A DNA stretch of 64,000 nt from Lenzites betulinus (lineage: Eukaryota; Basidiomycota; Agaricomycetes; Polyporales; Polyporaceae), in the NCBI GenBank assembly GCA_022264855.1, contig JABYQU010000013.1:186001-250000 (forward strand), read 5' to 3'. Under the pieces are notes generated by a model. It worked only from the letters and a program-made list of their open reading frames with translations. It made no database searches and was not told the DNA's origin. Positions within the stretch are counted from its first letter, which is position 1; the number at the start of each line of letters is the position of its first letter. A program made the position numbers and the translations under genes. Positions 45,829-58,136 of this stretch are shown here, piece after piece.

Positions 45829-46355
45829 GATCGGCGAAAGGAGAAGGTGTTCAGTACGCCAGGATTATCTCACTGGAGCTGGCCCCAATAAGCTACCCAG
45901 AGAGTGTGTGTCGAACGCAAGAGTGGTGGTAGCAGAGGGCAGGAAGGGCGCGGGATTGGCGACTGGACGAGGAGTATATTACGTTCTACCCAATAGACGC
46001 TGTGCACTCCCGGCCCCGCGAATGTCCGGAGGCATCTCATCGGCTTCACACATCGTCATCGTATTCTGTCAGGTTTTCATGAATTCGTCGCAGCATAATC
46101 CGGAGTACCTCACCGTTGCAAATTCTCCCCGGTGTGAGCATCGGACGAAGTTTGACCTGCTCTCGAGTCTCGCGTCGAGGCGCGCTGTGACACAGCACGT
46201 GACGCACAGTCACGTGCGGCTCACCTGACATTTCAGACTCCGCCCGAGGGTGTAACAGACGCGCCACAACCGGAACGCGTTCTGTCCTACGGCCTTCATC
46301 CTCTTCCTCCCAACTCCGGCCGTCCCAACGTCCAGGCATTCTTGAACATATCACC
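45829..46355. promoter_or_regulatory. Divergent promoter, AMP-binding protein / SPT16
   Basis: About 530 bases between divergent genes, containing the CACGTG palindrome listed next. No coding sequence was recognised. Confidence 0.5.
46195..46217. promoter_or_regulatory. Paired CACGTG palindrome
   Basis: Two copies of the CACGTG core face each other as a perfect 9-bp inverted repeat, GCACGTGAC and GTCACGTGC, separated by GCACA. It is about 140 bases upstream of the SPT16 start. CACGTG is bound by Cbf1/Pho4/USF-type bHLH proteins in fungi; a head-to-head pair suggests cooperative binding. Regulation of either neighbour is inferred. Confidence 0.5.
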
Positions 46356-49300
46356 ATGTCCAAGATTGAACTGAACGTGAATCTTTTCTCGAAACGCTTG
46401 CGCATTGTTTACGATGCATGGAACGTGCGTACCATACGTGCCAGAAGCCATCACAAGCCATCTAACTTGTCAACCACTTATACCAGAATGCTCAAAAAGA
46501 CGACGACTATAGCTCAATATCTGAAGCGGGCGCACTTCTACTAGCTGCTGGGGATACTGCTGGAGAGGATGAACCAATACGGAAGGGTACGGCGTTCCAG
46601 GTGAGAACTCGTTCAACTTCACCCTCCCTACTCCAACTTACACGTGTCAAACGCGCAGACGTGGCTCCTTGGCTTTGAATTCCCCTCTACGTTCTTGATG
46701 TTTGAGAAGAACAGGCTTTCAATTCTCTGCTCGGCTTCGAAAGGTCAGCAATAAACATGGCACACAGAACAGACCCTGAACCTATCTGTTCGCTCGATAG
46801 CTAAAATCTTGTCGCAACTGAAGAACTCGAATGCGCCCGTGCCGATCGAGCTCTTCGTGCAAGCCAAGGCCAAAGAAGCCCCCACCGACGCCATACCTCA
46901 GTTCCTCCAGACCTACACTTCGTTCGATAAAGTTGCAACCCTGATTAAGGAGCAGCACTCAGGAAAGTTGGCTGATGACTGGAACAAGGCCGTGTCAGAG
47001 GCGGACAAAAAGCCTGCGCTTGTCGACATGGCTCCTGCCGTGGCATCATTCCTCGCAGCCAAGGATGAGGAGGAGTTGGTTAGTCCCGCGCTCGGTTTTC
47101 ATGTCACCCCAGTCTAATATGGAAGTACCAGAAAAGCATACGCACCGCAGCGTCCCTTACGTCTACCCTACTCTCCCACTACATAGCCCCGAAGCTCGAA
47201 ACCATCTTGGACAGAGAGGCAAAGATCTCCCATGAGACCTTCGCCACACAGATAGAGGCTAGGATTGGCTATGGTGAGGATGAGAAGGCCAAAGGTCCCG
47301 ATATGAAGGTGTGGAGCAAGGGTCGCGGTTTGAACGATGTGAGCATTTTGACGTCTTCCCCGAGTTCTTTACTTAGCCGTCTTAGGTGGATTGGGCATCT
47401 ACCGAGTTCTGCTACCCCCCGATCATTCAGTCACAGTCGACCAGCACCGGTTACGATTTAAGCCCAGTGGCTGAATCGTCGCAAGATGATATCTCTCACA
47501 AAGGCGTTCTCCTGGTAGCGGTCGGCATGCGATACAAGAGCTACTGCGCAAACGTGGGACGTAGCTTTATTGTCGACCCATCCAAGGTGCGCTTGTTTGC
47601 AGCCTTGCCGGAAATCTGCTGACGTCAGGTATGTGTATGCAGGAACAGGAGGCCATCTACACCCTCCTGGTTGCCCTTCAGTCAGAGGTTTTGTCACGCA
47701 TGAAGGATGGGGTTCTCTCTAAGGAGCTATATCAATTCGCACTGTCTTACATCAAGGAGAAGAAGCCCGAACTGGAGCCCCACTTCACGAAGAATATTGG
47801 TCATGGCGTGAGTACCGTTTACCTTTTTGCTACTGACTTGTGCTTAAGGACCTTCCATCACAGATGGGTATGGAGTTCCGCGACGCCTCATACCTGCTGT
47901 CACCCAAGAACAGCCGGAAGCTGCGTGCCAACATGGTATTGAACTTAGCCCTTGGGTTTACCGGTTTGGAAGAAGATGGCAAGAAGTAAGTGGTCTCCCT
48001 TGAGTATCGTGTGACAAGCTGGCGCAAAACCATGCATAACCTGCGGTGGCGCGTTCTGTCGCTCTGAAACACGCATGACCCCGTACTGATCGCATTTATT
48101 TTACTCAGGTACGCCCTCCAGCTTGTAGACACGGTGCTGGTCGGCGTCGAGAAGTCCACATGTCTCACACTGGGTACTAAATCCGTCAAGGATACCTTGT
48201 TCTTTCTCAATCAAGATGAGGGGCAGGGTCAGTCATCCAAAGCGCCTGCGAAGAAGGTTCCTGCTGCAAAGAATGGAGCGAACGGCAACCCCTCTCCTAT
48301 GAAGAACAAGACAGCCGGCGGAAAAGTTCTCCGTAACAAGACTCGAAGCGCTGCACACGAGGAGTCGGTACAGTCCATGACGGCCAAGATCGCCGAGCAC
48401 CAACGAGAGTTGCACGGGAGATTGCATCAGGAGGGCCTCGTGCGTTTCTCGGAAAGTGGCGGTGGCCTCGGCGGTAAGGAGGGCAAGGGGTGGCGACGAT
48501 TCCAGAGCTACAAGGGTGAAGCTGGTCTCCCACGCGAGGTGGAGACTCTCCGGGTATGCTATATGGCCGTCTCCCTTGAACACTTGTGCTCACATGGTCG
48601 ACCTTAGATCTTCGTGGATCGGAAGGCACAGACCGTCGTCTTGCCCGTGCATGGCTATGCTGTCCCATTTCATATCAACACTATAAAAAACGTCATCAAG
48701 AACGACGAGGGGGACTTCACATACCTTCGTGTCAATTTCCAAACACCTGGACAACTGGCCGGGCGAAAGGAAGACACGGTGAGGCAGCTTCTACGCGCGT
48801 CCTTTCGTTTGGCAGTTGATTGACACATCGCACGTTAGCCTTTTGAGGACCCTGATGCTACCTTCATCCGCTCTATCACGTTTCGGTCGCCAGACGGTCA
48901 TCGATTCGACAATATCTCTAAGCAGATCACCGACTTGAAGAAGGAGGTCACAAAACGTGAACAGCAAAAGAAGGAGATGGCCGACGTCATCGAGCAGGAC
49001 ACTCTGGTGGAAGTCAAAGGGAGGCGCCCAACGAAGCTCCCGGAGGTCTTTGTCCGCCCTGCGTTGGACGGAAAGCGCCTGCCTGGCGAGGTAGAAATTC
49101 ACCAGAACGGCCTCCGCTACCAGTCCCCCATGGGCTCGCAGAAGATTGGTAGGCATCCTCGTTGTGTTCGCGTAGCGCCCGAGCTGAACCGTTACGGCAG
49201 ACATTCTGTTCAGCAATGTCAAACATCTCTTCTTCCAGCCGTGTGATCACGAGTTGCTTGTCATTGTCCATATCCATCTCAAGGCGCCCATCATGATTGG

Positions 49301-50570
49301 GAAGAAGAAGGCTCATGTGAGTATCACACTTCATGGCGTTGCTACACCGCTGTGATACAGTAGGCTCATAAATCAACCAGGACGTCCAATTCTATCGCGA
49401 GGCGTCTGACGTTCAATTCGACGAGACAGGTAACCGCAAGCGCAAATATCGCTATGGCGACGAGGACGAGTTGGAGCTTGAACAGCAAGAGCGCAAGCGT
49501 CGACAGATGCTGAACAAGGAGTTCAAGTTGTTCTCCGAGAAGATCGCAGAGGCCGCAACAGCTTCGGTATTCACATCCCCATATCTGTCTCATTCCCGGC
49601 TAACCTTTTTATAGACCGGCGACACGTTGGAGCCTGACATTCCTTTCCGCGAACTTTCGTTCGAAGGCGTGCCCTTCCGTACCAACGTCCGTTTGCAACC
49701 CACGACGGAATGCCTTGTCCACCTCTCAGATCCTCCTTTCCTCGTCGTTACCCTCTCAGACATCGAGATCGCGTCCCTGGAGCGTGTGCAGTTCGGTCTG
49801 AAACAATTCGATATGGTCCTGATCTTCAAGGACTTCACGAAGACGCCGCTTCACATCAACTCTATTCCCAGCGCTCAGCTTGATGATGTTAAGAACTGGC
49901 TTGAGTGAGTATGTTCCCCACGTGGCATGAAGCAAGTCGTTGATTACTCCGCAACAGCTCTGTTGACATTCCCCTGAGCGAGGGGCCAGTCAATTTGAAC
50001 TGGGGTCCGATCATGAAGACCATCAACGAGGACCCGTACGAATTCTTCCAGCAGGGAGGGTGGAGCTTCCTGGGCGGTGCCGCCGCGGGAGAAGAGGTGC
50101 GTCCATTGTTCCAAATGAGTTTACAAAGCTAACACCGGTACAGAGCGAGGCGGACGACGAGTCCGACACGGAGAGCGAGTTCGAGGCTGAGTCGGCGGAG
50201 ATGGAGAGCTCCGAGAGTAGTCAGGATGAGAGCGATTACGACGACGGCTCAGATGCGAGTGATGACGAAGGTAGTGGCTCGGACTTCGGATCTGATGAGA
50301 GTGAAGGTTTGTTTGCTGCATCCCCACCTCATGCTCCTCCGCTGACAGACACTGCGGTTCAGGTGACGACTGGGATGAGCTGGAACGCAAGGCGGCGAAA
50401 GGTACGCCGCTCATCTTGCCTCGAGTACAGTGCGCCCAACTCACAATACCTCAGCTGACAAGAAGCGCGCTGAGGTCGGTGCTGGGCATGATTCTGACGA
50501 TTCGGAGCGCCCCAAGAAGTCCGCAAAGTCCAAGCCGAAGCCAAAGGCAAAGGTGAACGGCAAGCGGTGA
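46356..50570 (+). CDS. SPT16: FACT complex histone chaperone subunit Spt16
   Basis: Plus-strand gene of about seventeen exons from ATG 46356 ([20 protein letters not shown]) to TGA 50568-50570, over 1000 residues. N-terminal aminopeptidase-like (inactive M24-type) domain: [73 protein letters not shown] coiled and PH-like middle follows (VYGF-type motif here read [41 protein letters not shown]-like [15 protein letters not shown]) and then [20 protein letters not shown] and [15 protein letters not shown]. The acidic tail ([20 protein letters not shown]) ends in a basic nuclear-signal stretch ([18 protein letters not shown]). FACT removes and redeposits H2A-H2B during transcription and replication. 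Intact as far as can be read. Confidence 0.97.
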
Positions 50571-51203
50571 ATGGAAGGATGGTGGGCGGCGCGTTCGCTG
50601 CATGTGGTTCTGCATATGGCTGTACTTTATCTTCTCCCACTCACCGATGATGTTTCTTTTGTCGCTGTGTTAGTGGCGTGACTCACTGGCAGTCATCCCT
50701 TAATTTGCCCCGTGCGTATACTATTATGCATCCTGTGTTCATCAAGAAAAAGCGGGATCGTCCACCAGTTCCGTCTGATGACGCCACGTCTAGTCAGGCT
50801 TCATGGGAGTGAAACGGAGTTCGCGCCCCGACGCGCGACAGCTCCGTAGGCGTTTAAGGGTATCCTGCCACGGTTTGCAAGGTAACCATAGATCGTGGGC
50901 GGCGTGCCGTTCGTAGCGCTGTCCGAGGGCAGTGGGCTGCTTAATTGTGTTCCTGACGGAAGAGCAGTGTGATTCCGAGCAACTGTCGCGGTCCCGGGTG
51001 TGGGCATGTTCCTATCTCCGGTGAGGCCATACCTGGGTATGAGGACCGCTGCGCCGGTGAGTAGTGTTTCACTCTCCATAGTGCACAACGTGGCTAGGGC
51101 CACACATTTCTGTGCAGGACTGGTATAAAGGCGGAGTCGACATGGTGAACAGTCGAGAAGAACAAGATCCACCATCCCCTACTTGCGTAACTACCAGAAC
51201 CCC
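50571..51203. other. Intergenic region
   Basis: About 630 bases: SPT16 3' UTR and the promoter of the next gene. No feature was recognised. Confidence 0.4.
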
Positions 51204-52092
51204 ATGCAGCCTACCGACTCTACGCCAGAAGCCCAGGGGTCGCAAGGAACCCTTCAATGGACTCCTGAGGCTTGCCTCACCGCTTTTGAAGCCGCCAATG
51301 ACCAGTACTGGCGGGAATATGGCCTTTCGATGACGCATTCCGCGCTCACAAACCCGGCGCTTGCTGCGGGGGGAGCCACACAAGCTTCGTCAGCCGCGGG
51401 CGTAAGTAGCGGGCAGTTCGCGAGTTTCATACGTGCAAAAATGCTCACGGATGACAAAAGCAGGTACAGGACCGCCCATTCGACGTGCTCCCCCAGCAGG
51501 AGTACGTGGCAAAGCGGCGGTTTGAACCGAAACCCCCGGTGCTCTTCCGGACGTGGTCCCAACCGTATATCAAACTTGCGGACGCCCTGGCTGGAAATGT
51601 CGCTGCTTTGCAAGGTCGTGACGACGCTGTGTTTTCAGAAGATCATCTCAGTCAAAAGCAGTCACTGCGCCTCGAGGTGCGTACTTGCCGCAGCGCGCAG
51701 TAAAACAATTTTTTAGACTGACACGCGTGCGCACCCGGTATTAGATCGTAGGCTGCCGGTCGTACGAGCGGCAGATAAATGTGCGAGCCCCCGCGAACAG
51801 TTTCCACTCGATCACGAAAGGAAAACTGGCCGAGAAGATTGCGCGGGAAATATTTGACTACATGAACGTGAGTGCGGGTTTACATCCCGCAGAGATGGTC
51901 TCCCACACGTGCTGACGGTTGCGCCAGCGGTGCCAGCAAGGGCCCTTCGGGTTGCCGCGCCTCTATTTGGGGCCGGGGACCGCGGGGTTCGAGAGACTTG
52001 TACTTGTGGAGCTGCGGCACGTCTCCAAGTCTAGTTGGCAGCCCATTCTTGGTGTGCTGCCGCGCGCAACCGGGTCGGGTGCCCTCTCCTGA
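51204..52092 (+). CDS. Unnamed paralogous family member 1
   Basis: Four exons with all introns in phase 0: 51204-51401, 51464-51676, 51745-51867 and 51928-52092, giving 232 residues and TGA at 52090-52092. It reads LQWTPEACLTAFEAANDQYW, RPFDVLPQQEYVAKRRFEPK, a core KLADALAGNVAALQGRDDAV, SLRLEIVGCRSYERQINVRA, ITKGKLAEKIAREIFDYMN, and a last exon with VLVELRHVSKSSWQPIL. The core and last exon match the gene at 54329-55247 in sequence and intron position. The Lys-Leu-Ala-x-Lys-Ile-Ala motif and the SWQP motif are shared. I do not recognise a named family; it may be lineage-specific to basidiomycetes. No signal peptide or membrane segment is seen. Confidence 0.75.
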
Positions 52093-54328
52093 CTGCCACG
52101 AGTGTGTCGAAGAGGGCCGCGTAGACACATCGTGGCCTACTCGGATAATCAGGGCTACAAGATAGACGTGCTGAGATAGAGATATGTCGATGCTATGATA
52201 GTTCGCCTATAGTAATATGTTCGCTTATATTAGTCGCTGTACAAGTCCTAGCTGGCTGCCGCGGCCAACCGGTACCGCCCTAACTCCTCATGCATCATGC
52301 AGCTCGCTTGAAGGCGTTACTCACCTGATTGGAAGTTTCAGCCAGGTACGGACATATGGCGACGCTGTGTCGGCGTCCCGTTCATAGCGTCTTGCGGCGA
52401 AAACCCTCCGGCATGTGAGGTGGATTTGTTGTTGTGTATCACTGTGGGACGTTCGTTGCAAGTGCGACTCGGAAGAGACGTCGGCTAAGCCGTTTGGGCG
52501 GCTCCTCCACCTTGTGGCTCGCCGGAATTTGCCGGCTGTCCCGGCGCTTGCCGGCGTTTGTCGAGTGCCAACGTGCATTCGTACAGCGGCCGGCTTCCTA
52601 ACTTCCTGGCGGCACATGCAGAACAGCGAGAACCCGGACTCTGAGATATGAGGTACGTACTATTTTGGTTCGAACAAACCGAACGCATGCAGCATTGGCT
52701 CTCGCTACGTTGTGCCGAATATTCCGAACTTGAATGGCGCTGATATCTCGCGCATAGACACGGCTGGACTGCATCGCCAGTTGCCAGTGCTTGCCTAAAA
52801 TATGTCCAAACGCCTCGCTCTTGAAGCTTGAACGTTCGAAAGATTCTTCTCGCGAGAGCTTCTGACAAGTGTAAAATCATGGATTAAGTTCAATGGGCGT
52901 GCTCTCAGCCAGCGAGAGGGCGGCCACTGGTCGGGACCTGGTTATGCTCCTCCGAGTCCTCCGCTAGCATCCCGCCGCCATGCCTTGGACTCACGAAGCT
53001 ACGAATATCCCTCGGAACTCCACGACAAGGCTTTTTGGTATGGTTTTTAACGGACTTTTAATAAATTGTATTTGACAGCAGCAGCTCACTTCCAGATTGG
53101 TGGCCTCGTCAAATACATGAGCGACCCAGCCGCCACATACACGGTCATATATAATCCGCAGTCGCCTTGTCAATGGCGCGCACACGGGACGATCGATCCG
53201 CGATCTGCCTCTTCCTTGTAATGGCCAGCTCGATGGGACACAATGTCGGCACAGATGCTAAAGGGAGTATGCCTCTCAGTCGGTGTGATGTTGTCAGACC
53301 CCATCCAGCGGAACCTCCTACCCGTATTTGTGAGGTCAGGTCAGATTTGAAGCTTCCATCGATGCGCTGCATAGTTGCTGACGTATAAACTGTAAGCCTG
53401 GTCACAGCCTATCCGTCATCACCAAATAGAACAGTCAGGCTCACTGGGTGCATACTAGAAATGCCAGGGGCGGCCCCACCACTGATGGAGGTGCGTCTCG
53501 AAGAAGACGACCCTCCCGATATCCGTACTGACATGATCTTACACAGACCGTCGCCGCGGACCTCTTGTCAAACATGTTGAACGTCTTTGATATCCGGATC
53601 GAAGTACTCAATGTCGTAGAAGTCGCCGAAGACCGGCGACATCCCTCTGTGCAGTGCATACTCACATAGAAACACTCGACAACACTCGACTCCAGACCTG
53701 GGGCTTCCTATCTAGGGCTGCTTCCAAAGAGCTCTATCACAAATCGTTGCGACGGCGGATCATGAGCTAACACATGTGTTTTGTCGACTGTGTTCTGCAT
53801 AAAGCGATACTTTCACGTAACTTCTGCTGGAAAAACACACAGCCTCGCCATCCTACTAGCCCCTGCGGCGACGGTTCATAACCGCTGCGTCTTTCCGAGT
53901 CGCGCAGCGCACCGCGCGCGGAGGGCTGTTCGCCGTACGCCAGCCAATTGACCGTCTCGGCGGAATCAGGATATCTAGACATGATTAGAGCATGGGTGAG
54001 GATAGCGTTAGATGATTCGCTCAGGACTCACCTCTGTGATTCTTCGCAGAACGTTTGCGCATCGACCTCTGAGAGACCCAAATGCGACGAGGCGATCGTC
54101 CGGCGCGGTGCTGCGGAATTCGCCACTTCCATCGCCGCCCCCAACGTCCTACCGTTCGTATCCCAACACTACGGATACCCAGATATCCACGGGGACTCGC
54201 CTTGCGGCGACTTGAGCGAGGGCCTTCACGAGTCCCATAAAAATGGCCGACAAGGACCAAGCCCCGACATCCAGTTCTCCACCTGTCCGCGATCGTGTAC
54301 CGCACATTTCTTCCCTCGCATTATAACG
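52093..54328. other. Interval between the two paralogues
   Basis: About 2.2 kb without a confident gene. A short spliced reading on the plus strand (ATG 53461-53490, then 53547-53669) would give 50 residues containing TVAADLLSNMLNVFDIRIEV, with GT-AG borders and intact frame, but too little to judge. The rest shows only short unsupported frames. Decayed family members could lie here; I could not demonstrate any. Confidence 0.35.
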
Positions 54329-55247
54329 ATGTCCGGCCAAGGTTCAAACTATCGTAGCATCGCCTACCACGACGAGGACGAGGTCAGTCACGGACAGACT
54401 TTGTGCAAGTGCGACGACTCACAGTTTGCTCCTATGCATTTCGCAGACGTATGACCCGAACGAGATACTACAGGCTCAGTCAGTAGCCGATGGACATCTC
54501 TGGAATAACTACCAGTGGAATATGTCTCCAGCCCAAGGACCCTCATCTGCTTTCACAAGCAACTACGTCTTGGCTAGCGCCATTCCAACGACTCAGATGG
54601 TCAAATATGAGAGCGACGACAAATACCTATCAGTACGTCTCTTGCCGTGCTTTGGAGCCAGTTCACCGCTCACTGCGCGTAGGGCCCCACGTCGGATACA
54701 TTGTTTGTCCCACAGGAACTCTACGGAGATTCCAAAGGGCAGGACCTATCCAAGGATGATGTCTACTTCGAGACCCCAGGCTGTCCAGGCATCAACCTCG
54801 CCGAAGCACTGCGGGGCCAGGTCGACCAACTGTATCATAGGGACGACCCCGCGTTTCTCAAGCAAGCGGATGTTTCGTCCAAGATTTCAGTCAGAATACA
54901 GGTACCCGTCTGTTCATCGTCTATGACACGTATACGTCTAACGAGCGGGCAGTTCCAAGGATACAAGGCCTACCACCGGCAAGTGATGGCACTCCGCTCT
55001 ACTAGCTCAGCGGAAGGTATCTCGATCGGCAAACTTGCGCAGAAGATCGCCGAGGAGACGAAAGCTTGCCTGGTTTGTCGATCCCGCCTATCCCTTTGAC
55101 CGCAGTTGCTCATAATACGTATAGGACAAGAAGGAGGAAATTGTAGTCGGTGGACGTACCTTCTTTTTCAGTGACATGTTCCTATACCGGCTGCGTCGCG
55201 CCACCAAGGGCTCGTGGCAGCCTGAGTTTTGGATCCTTCTTCATTGA
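54329..55247 (+). CDS. Unnamed paralogous family member 2
   Basis: Five exons, all introns phase 0, from ATG 54329 (MSGQGSNYRSIAYHDEDE) to TGA 55245-55247, about 230 residues. Later exons: YDPNEILQAQSVADGHLWNN with SNYVLASAIPTTQMVKYESD; GPTSDTLFVPQELYG with INLAEALRGQVDQLYHRDDP and SSKISVRIQ; FQGYKAYHRQVMALRSTSS with ISIGKLAQKIAEETKACL; and DKKEEIVVGGRTFFFSDMFL with ATKGSWQPEFWI. The core is clearly related to the gene at 51204-52092, with introns after the same residues. It has an extra first exon and an added KEEIVVGGRTFFF stretch. Family and function are not recognised; soluble by appearance. Confidence 0.78.
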
Positions 55248-58136
55248 CACTTTGTGTTATTGTACTACTTTCGAGGTTGGTGATGTCTTGTGCTGGCTTG
55301 GATGTAACTGAGTGGACTTGCTTTGTGCGTAGCTGGTGTCTACAGGTCTTCTTCACTGCTTGAACGATCGCATGTAATACTATCTATCTGTGCGTACTTC
55401 GGTGGTAATACTACTAGCATAAGCGTGTCCTCCTAGAATGCGGAGAGGTGTGACTTACCCCCACCGTCTTTCCCATCTCATTCGGGATGACGCAGCACCT
55501 TGACCGGTATATGGATGATCGCATCGCGTTCTGGATGGGCGTCGCCGAGACGGGCTGATACGGAAGGAACTTCCGAAGGGGTGAGGCGCCTCTCGAGGAT
55601 ACTTTGAGAGGACTGAGAGCAGGAGGGGCGATGGGCAGATATCTGGTAGGAGTCATAGTGATATCTCAGTGTATATAGCTGGCTTGAGGCCGTACATCTC
55701 TCTCAGCACCCGGGAGCTACGACGTTTCACCGGAGCACCTGCTCATTGGCAGATGCCGTGACCACTCGCACTGGGTGGTTCAGAATCTGATGCAACTGCC
55801 AAGGCTGGCGCGCACGACGCCACGGTGTCGCGCCATTGTATTGCATGCCTCCGCCTCTCCTTCCACCTTCCCATGCATACGCCGTCAACCTGTCTACTTC
55901 TCGCCACGCCCCGACAGAATTTGAAGTCGCGCATTATCGGGACACCGCGGAAACTGGAAGCTGGCGGTCGGCATCGTGGTATCGCAATGAGCACCCTAGT
56001 ACTGCTCCCCACGAGTGCTTCTAACTGTCTTCTTTTCGGGACGCGTTGAATAGAAGCGGTTGTATTCGCGCATCACCTGCCGCTCCTTAAAGATCTACCA
56101 GCCGGTGAGAACTTGCGCTCCCGAAGGCAGGTGCTATCCCGATGTCCCGCATACTCGTGGTACAGGTCGAGACTGCGCCCGCATCGCAGTGGACCTCATA
56201 GGATGCAACGCCTCCGAATATCTCAAAGCACGGAAGCAATGTCAGTGCGGCGAGACATAGCCTCCATGTATATGAGTTCATAGTTACCTTGCGTGCAAGG
56301 TCACCCGGACTGCAAAGTTCAAAAACGTAGCAACTGTTCCTGCGCGCTGCGGCCCGCCTTTGGACTCGCTCAGAGCTCCAGGGGACGAGGAAGTGCAGGG
56401 AAGAGCGTGTCTGGCGGTGTGGCTCCGAATACACGCAGGGTATACGCCGACGCCTAGGCGGCACTTCCCTAGTACCTCAAGCTTCGGTATTAGATCCCTA
56501 GATGTAAGCACCGGGAACGGACCACGATGCTCCAAGTAAAGTCTGCCAATACGTGCTGCCGATCAATCGACGCGGAGAGCATCAAAGTTATTGGAGCAGC
56601 GTCCCCTAACCACGTATGTGGCAAATATCCGGATGAGAAACGCCGGCCCATGCATACCGTGCGCGGACTACTATCAGCTGCGCGCGAAGGGACACTAATC
56701 CGGATAACGCGCACCTTGTAGGCTTTCTTGGAATCGCCGGCGGTCTCAATCCTCGTAGGTGGATATCCGACAGTGCGTGGGAGGATATCCGGACTCGAGG
56801 AGAGGTTCTTGAGTACCTGTGCCGTGTATATTTACTGCGAGGAGCACCGTAGTCCCCGGGTGTGAACGGCCGCCCGAACGCCCGTGGACATCTCGTGATC
56901 ATAGCAGGTACCGGTTCTGATCTTTACCTTTGTGGTCAATGAGAATGCGTTCTGCTATTGTATGATGTTCTGTCTCCAGCAGCTTCGCGGTTTGACGGAC
57001 GCACGACGTCTGATTTCCCAGCTCGCGCGCAGCGAACGGCGTAAAGCCCGCCCAGCTTGTGAACATGATATGACTTGTGGGTGACTGACGATAGTATGTG
57101 CATCTGAGACCTCAAGTAGCAGCAGGCGCGGACACATTATTCGGTGTATATTCTGCGTCCAAGCACGCTGCTACTTGCATTTACCGGTCAACTCGAGAAT
57201 GTGGACGACGTACCAGCAAACCACCTCAGAATGCCGTCGCAACCAACCGGCCTCCGAGTCACTGCAATGTTTTGGAAGAAACTAGCCGTCATCGCGCAGC
57301 AGACCTTTCAATATCACTGGCATATGAAGCAAGGAACGGTGTGCTGCGTGCAATAAGTAACCGCGGCCAGCCTGCTCAGGCTCCCATACGAGTGCTTCGG
57401 TGGAGCTGTTGATGAGCTTGTTCAACTGTTGATCATGATGGAACGAAGCTCATCTACGTGATAGAGCAAGAGGAACAGCACCTTCTTTGGGAGCAGGACA
57501 CCACGACTGCACCAGAGATAGATATGGGCTCGGCGGCGGCGGTCACCACCAAACTCCCGATGGGCACGAGGTGGCATGTAGTTGCGCAGTGGCATGTGTG
57601 TGAGTCGTGACAACACCTGAGTATCGTAGTACGTACACTGCATTTAGTAAACAAGCCGAGCCACTTACCAAACGCGGTGAAAGGGGCGCCGGATCGAGTA
57701 ATCGGGGCGGGCCGGAGCGATCATGAACAATGGATTATGTACATATCTTTACATCAATGATAGGAACTCTGAATAAATCCGCGCCACACGGGTCGTGATA
57801 TTCCGTACCGCTCGGACGTACGGCTAACCGGTTCCCGGTCCTTAGGCCAACTTCAACGGCCTCGATGTAATGACTGTTACTGTGCACCACGTATACCCCG
57901 CTTGCGCAGTAGACTGCGCAGACATCGGACTTCAGTACTTCATAGCTCAGCCTCGAAGGTCCTCCTGCTATATCTCAGCTGATTTACTTCCGTTGACATC
58001 GTTGGTACTTCTGCGTTCCGGGACTGGAGCTTGAGAGCGGCCCCCTTAGTTGCACGCGACCCCCGACGAATTCAAACCGAGGATCCCTTCGAATTCCCCA
58101 AGTTCTCTCACGTCATCTACGCTCTCGGAGATCATC
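55248..58136. other. Gene-poor stretch
   Basis: About 2.9 kb. Apart from the weak minus-strand candidate at 55414-55656 there are only short frames. Nothing assembled into a recognisable protein, transposon or RNA. The last 250 bases are the promoter and leader of the alpha/beta hydrolase. Confidence 0.4.
55414..55656 (-). CDS. Small hypothetical protein (weak)
   Basis: A minus-strand frame of 80 codons starting MTPTRYLPIAPPALSPLKVS and continuing RGASPLRKFLPYQPVSATPI. A TATA-like CTATATACAC lies about 20 bases upstream of its ATG, which supports a real start. Serine/proline-rich composition. A donor-like GTGCTG (about 55500) within it may mark a first exon. No family is recognised and it could be spurious. 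Confidence 0.3.
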   Translation of the reverse strand: MTPTRYLPIAPPALSPLKVSSRGASPLRKFLPYQPVSATPIQNAMRSSIYRSRCCVIPNEMGKTVGVSHTSPHSRRTRLC

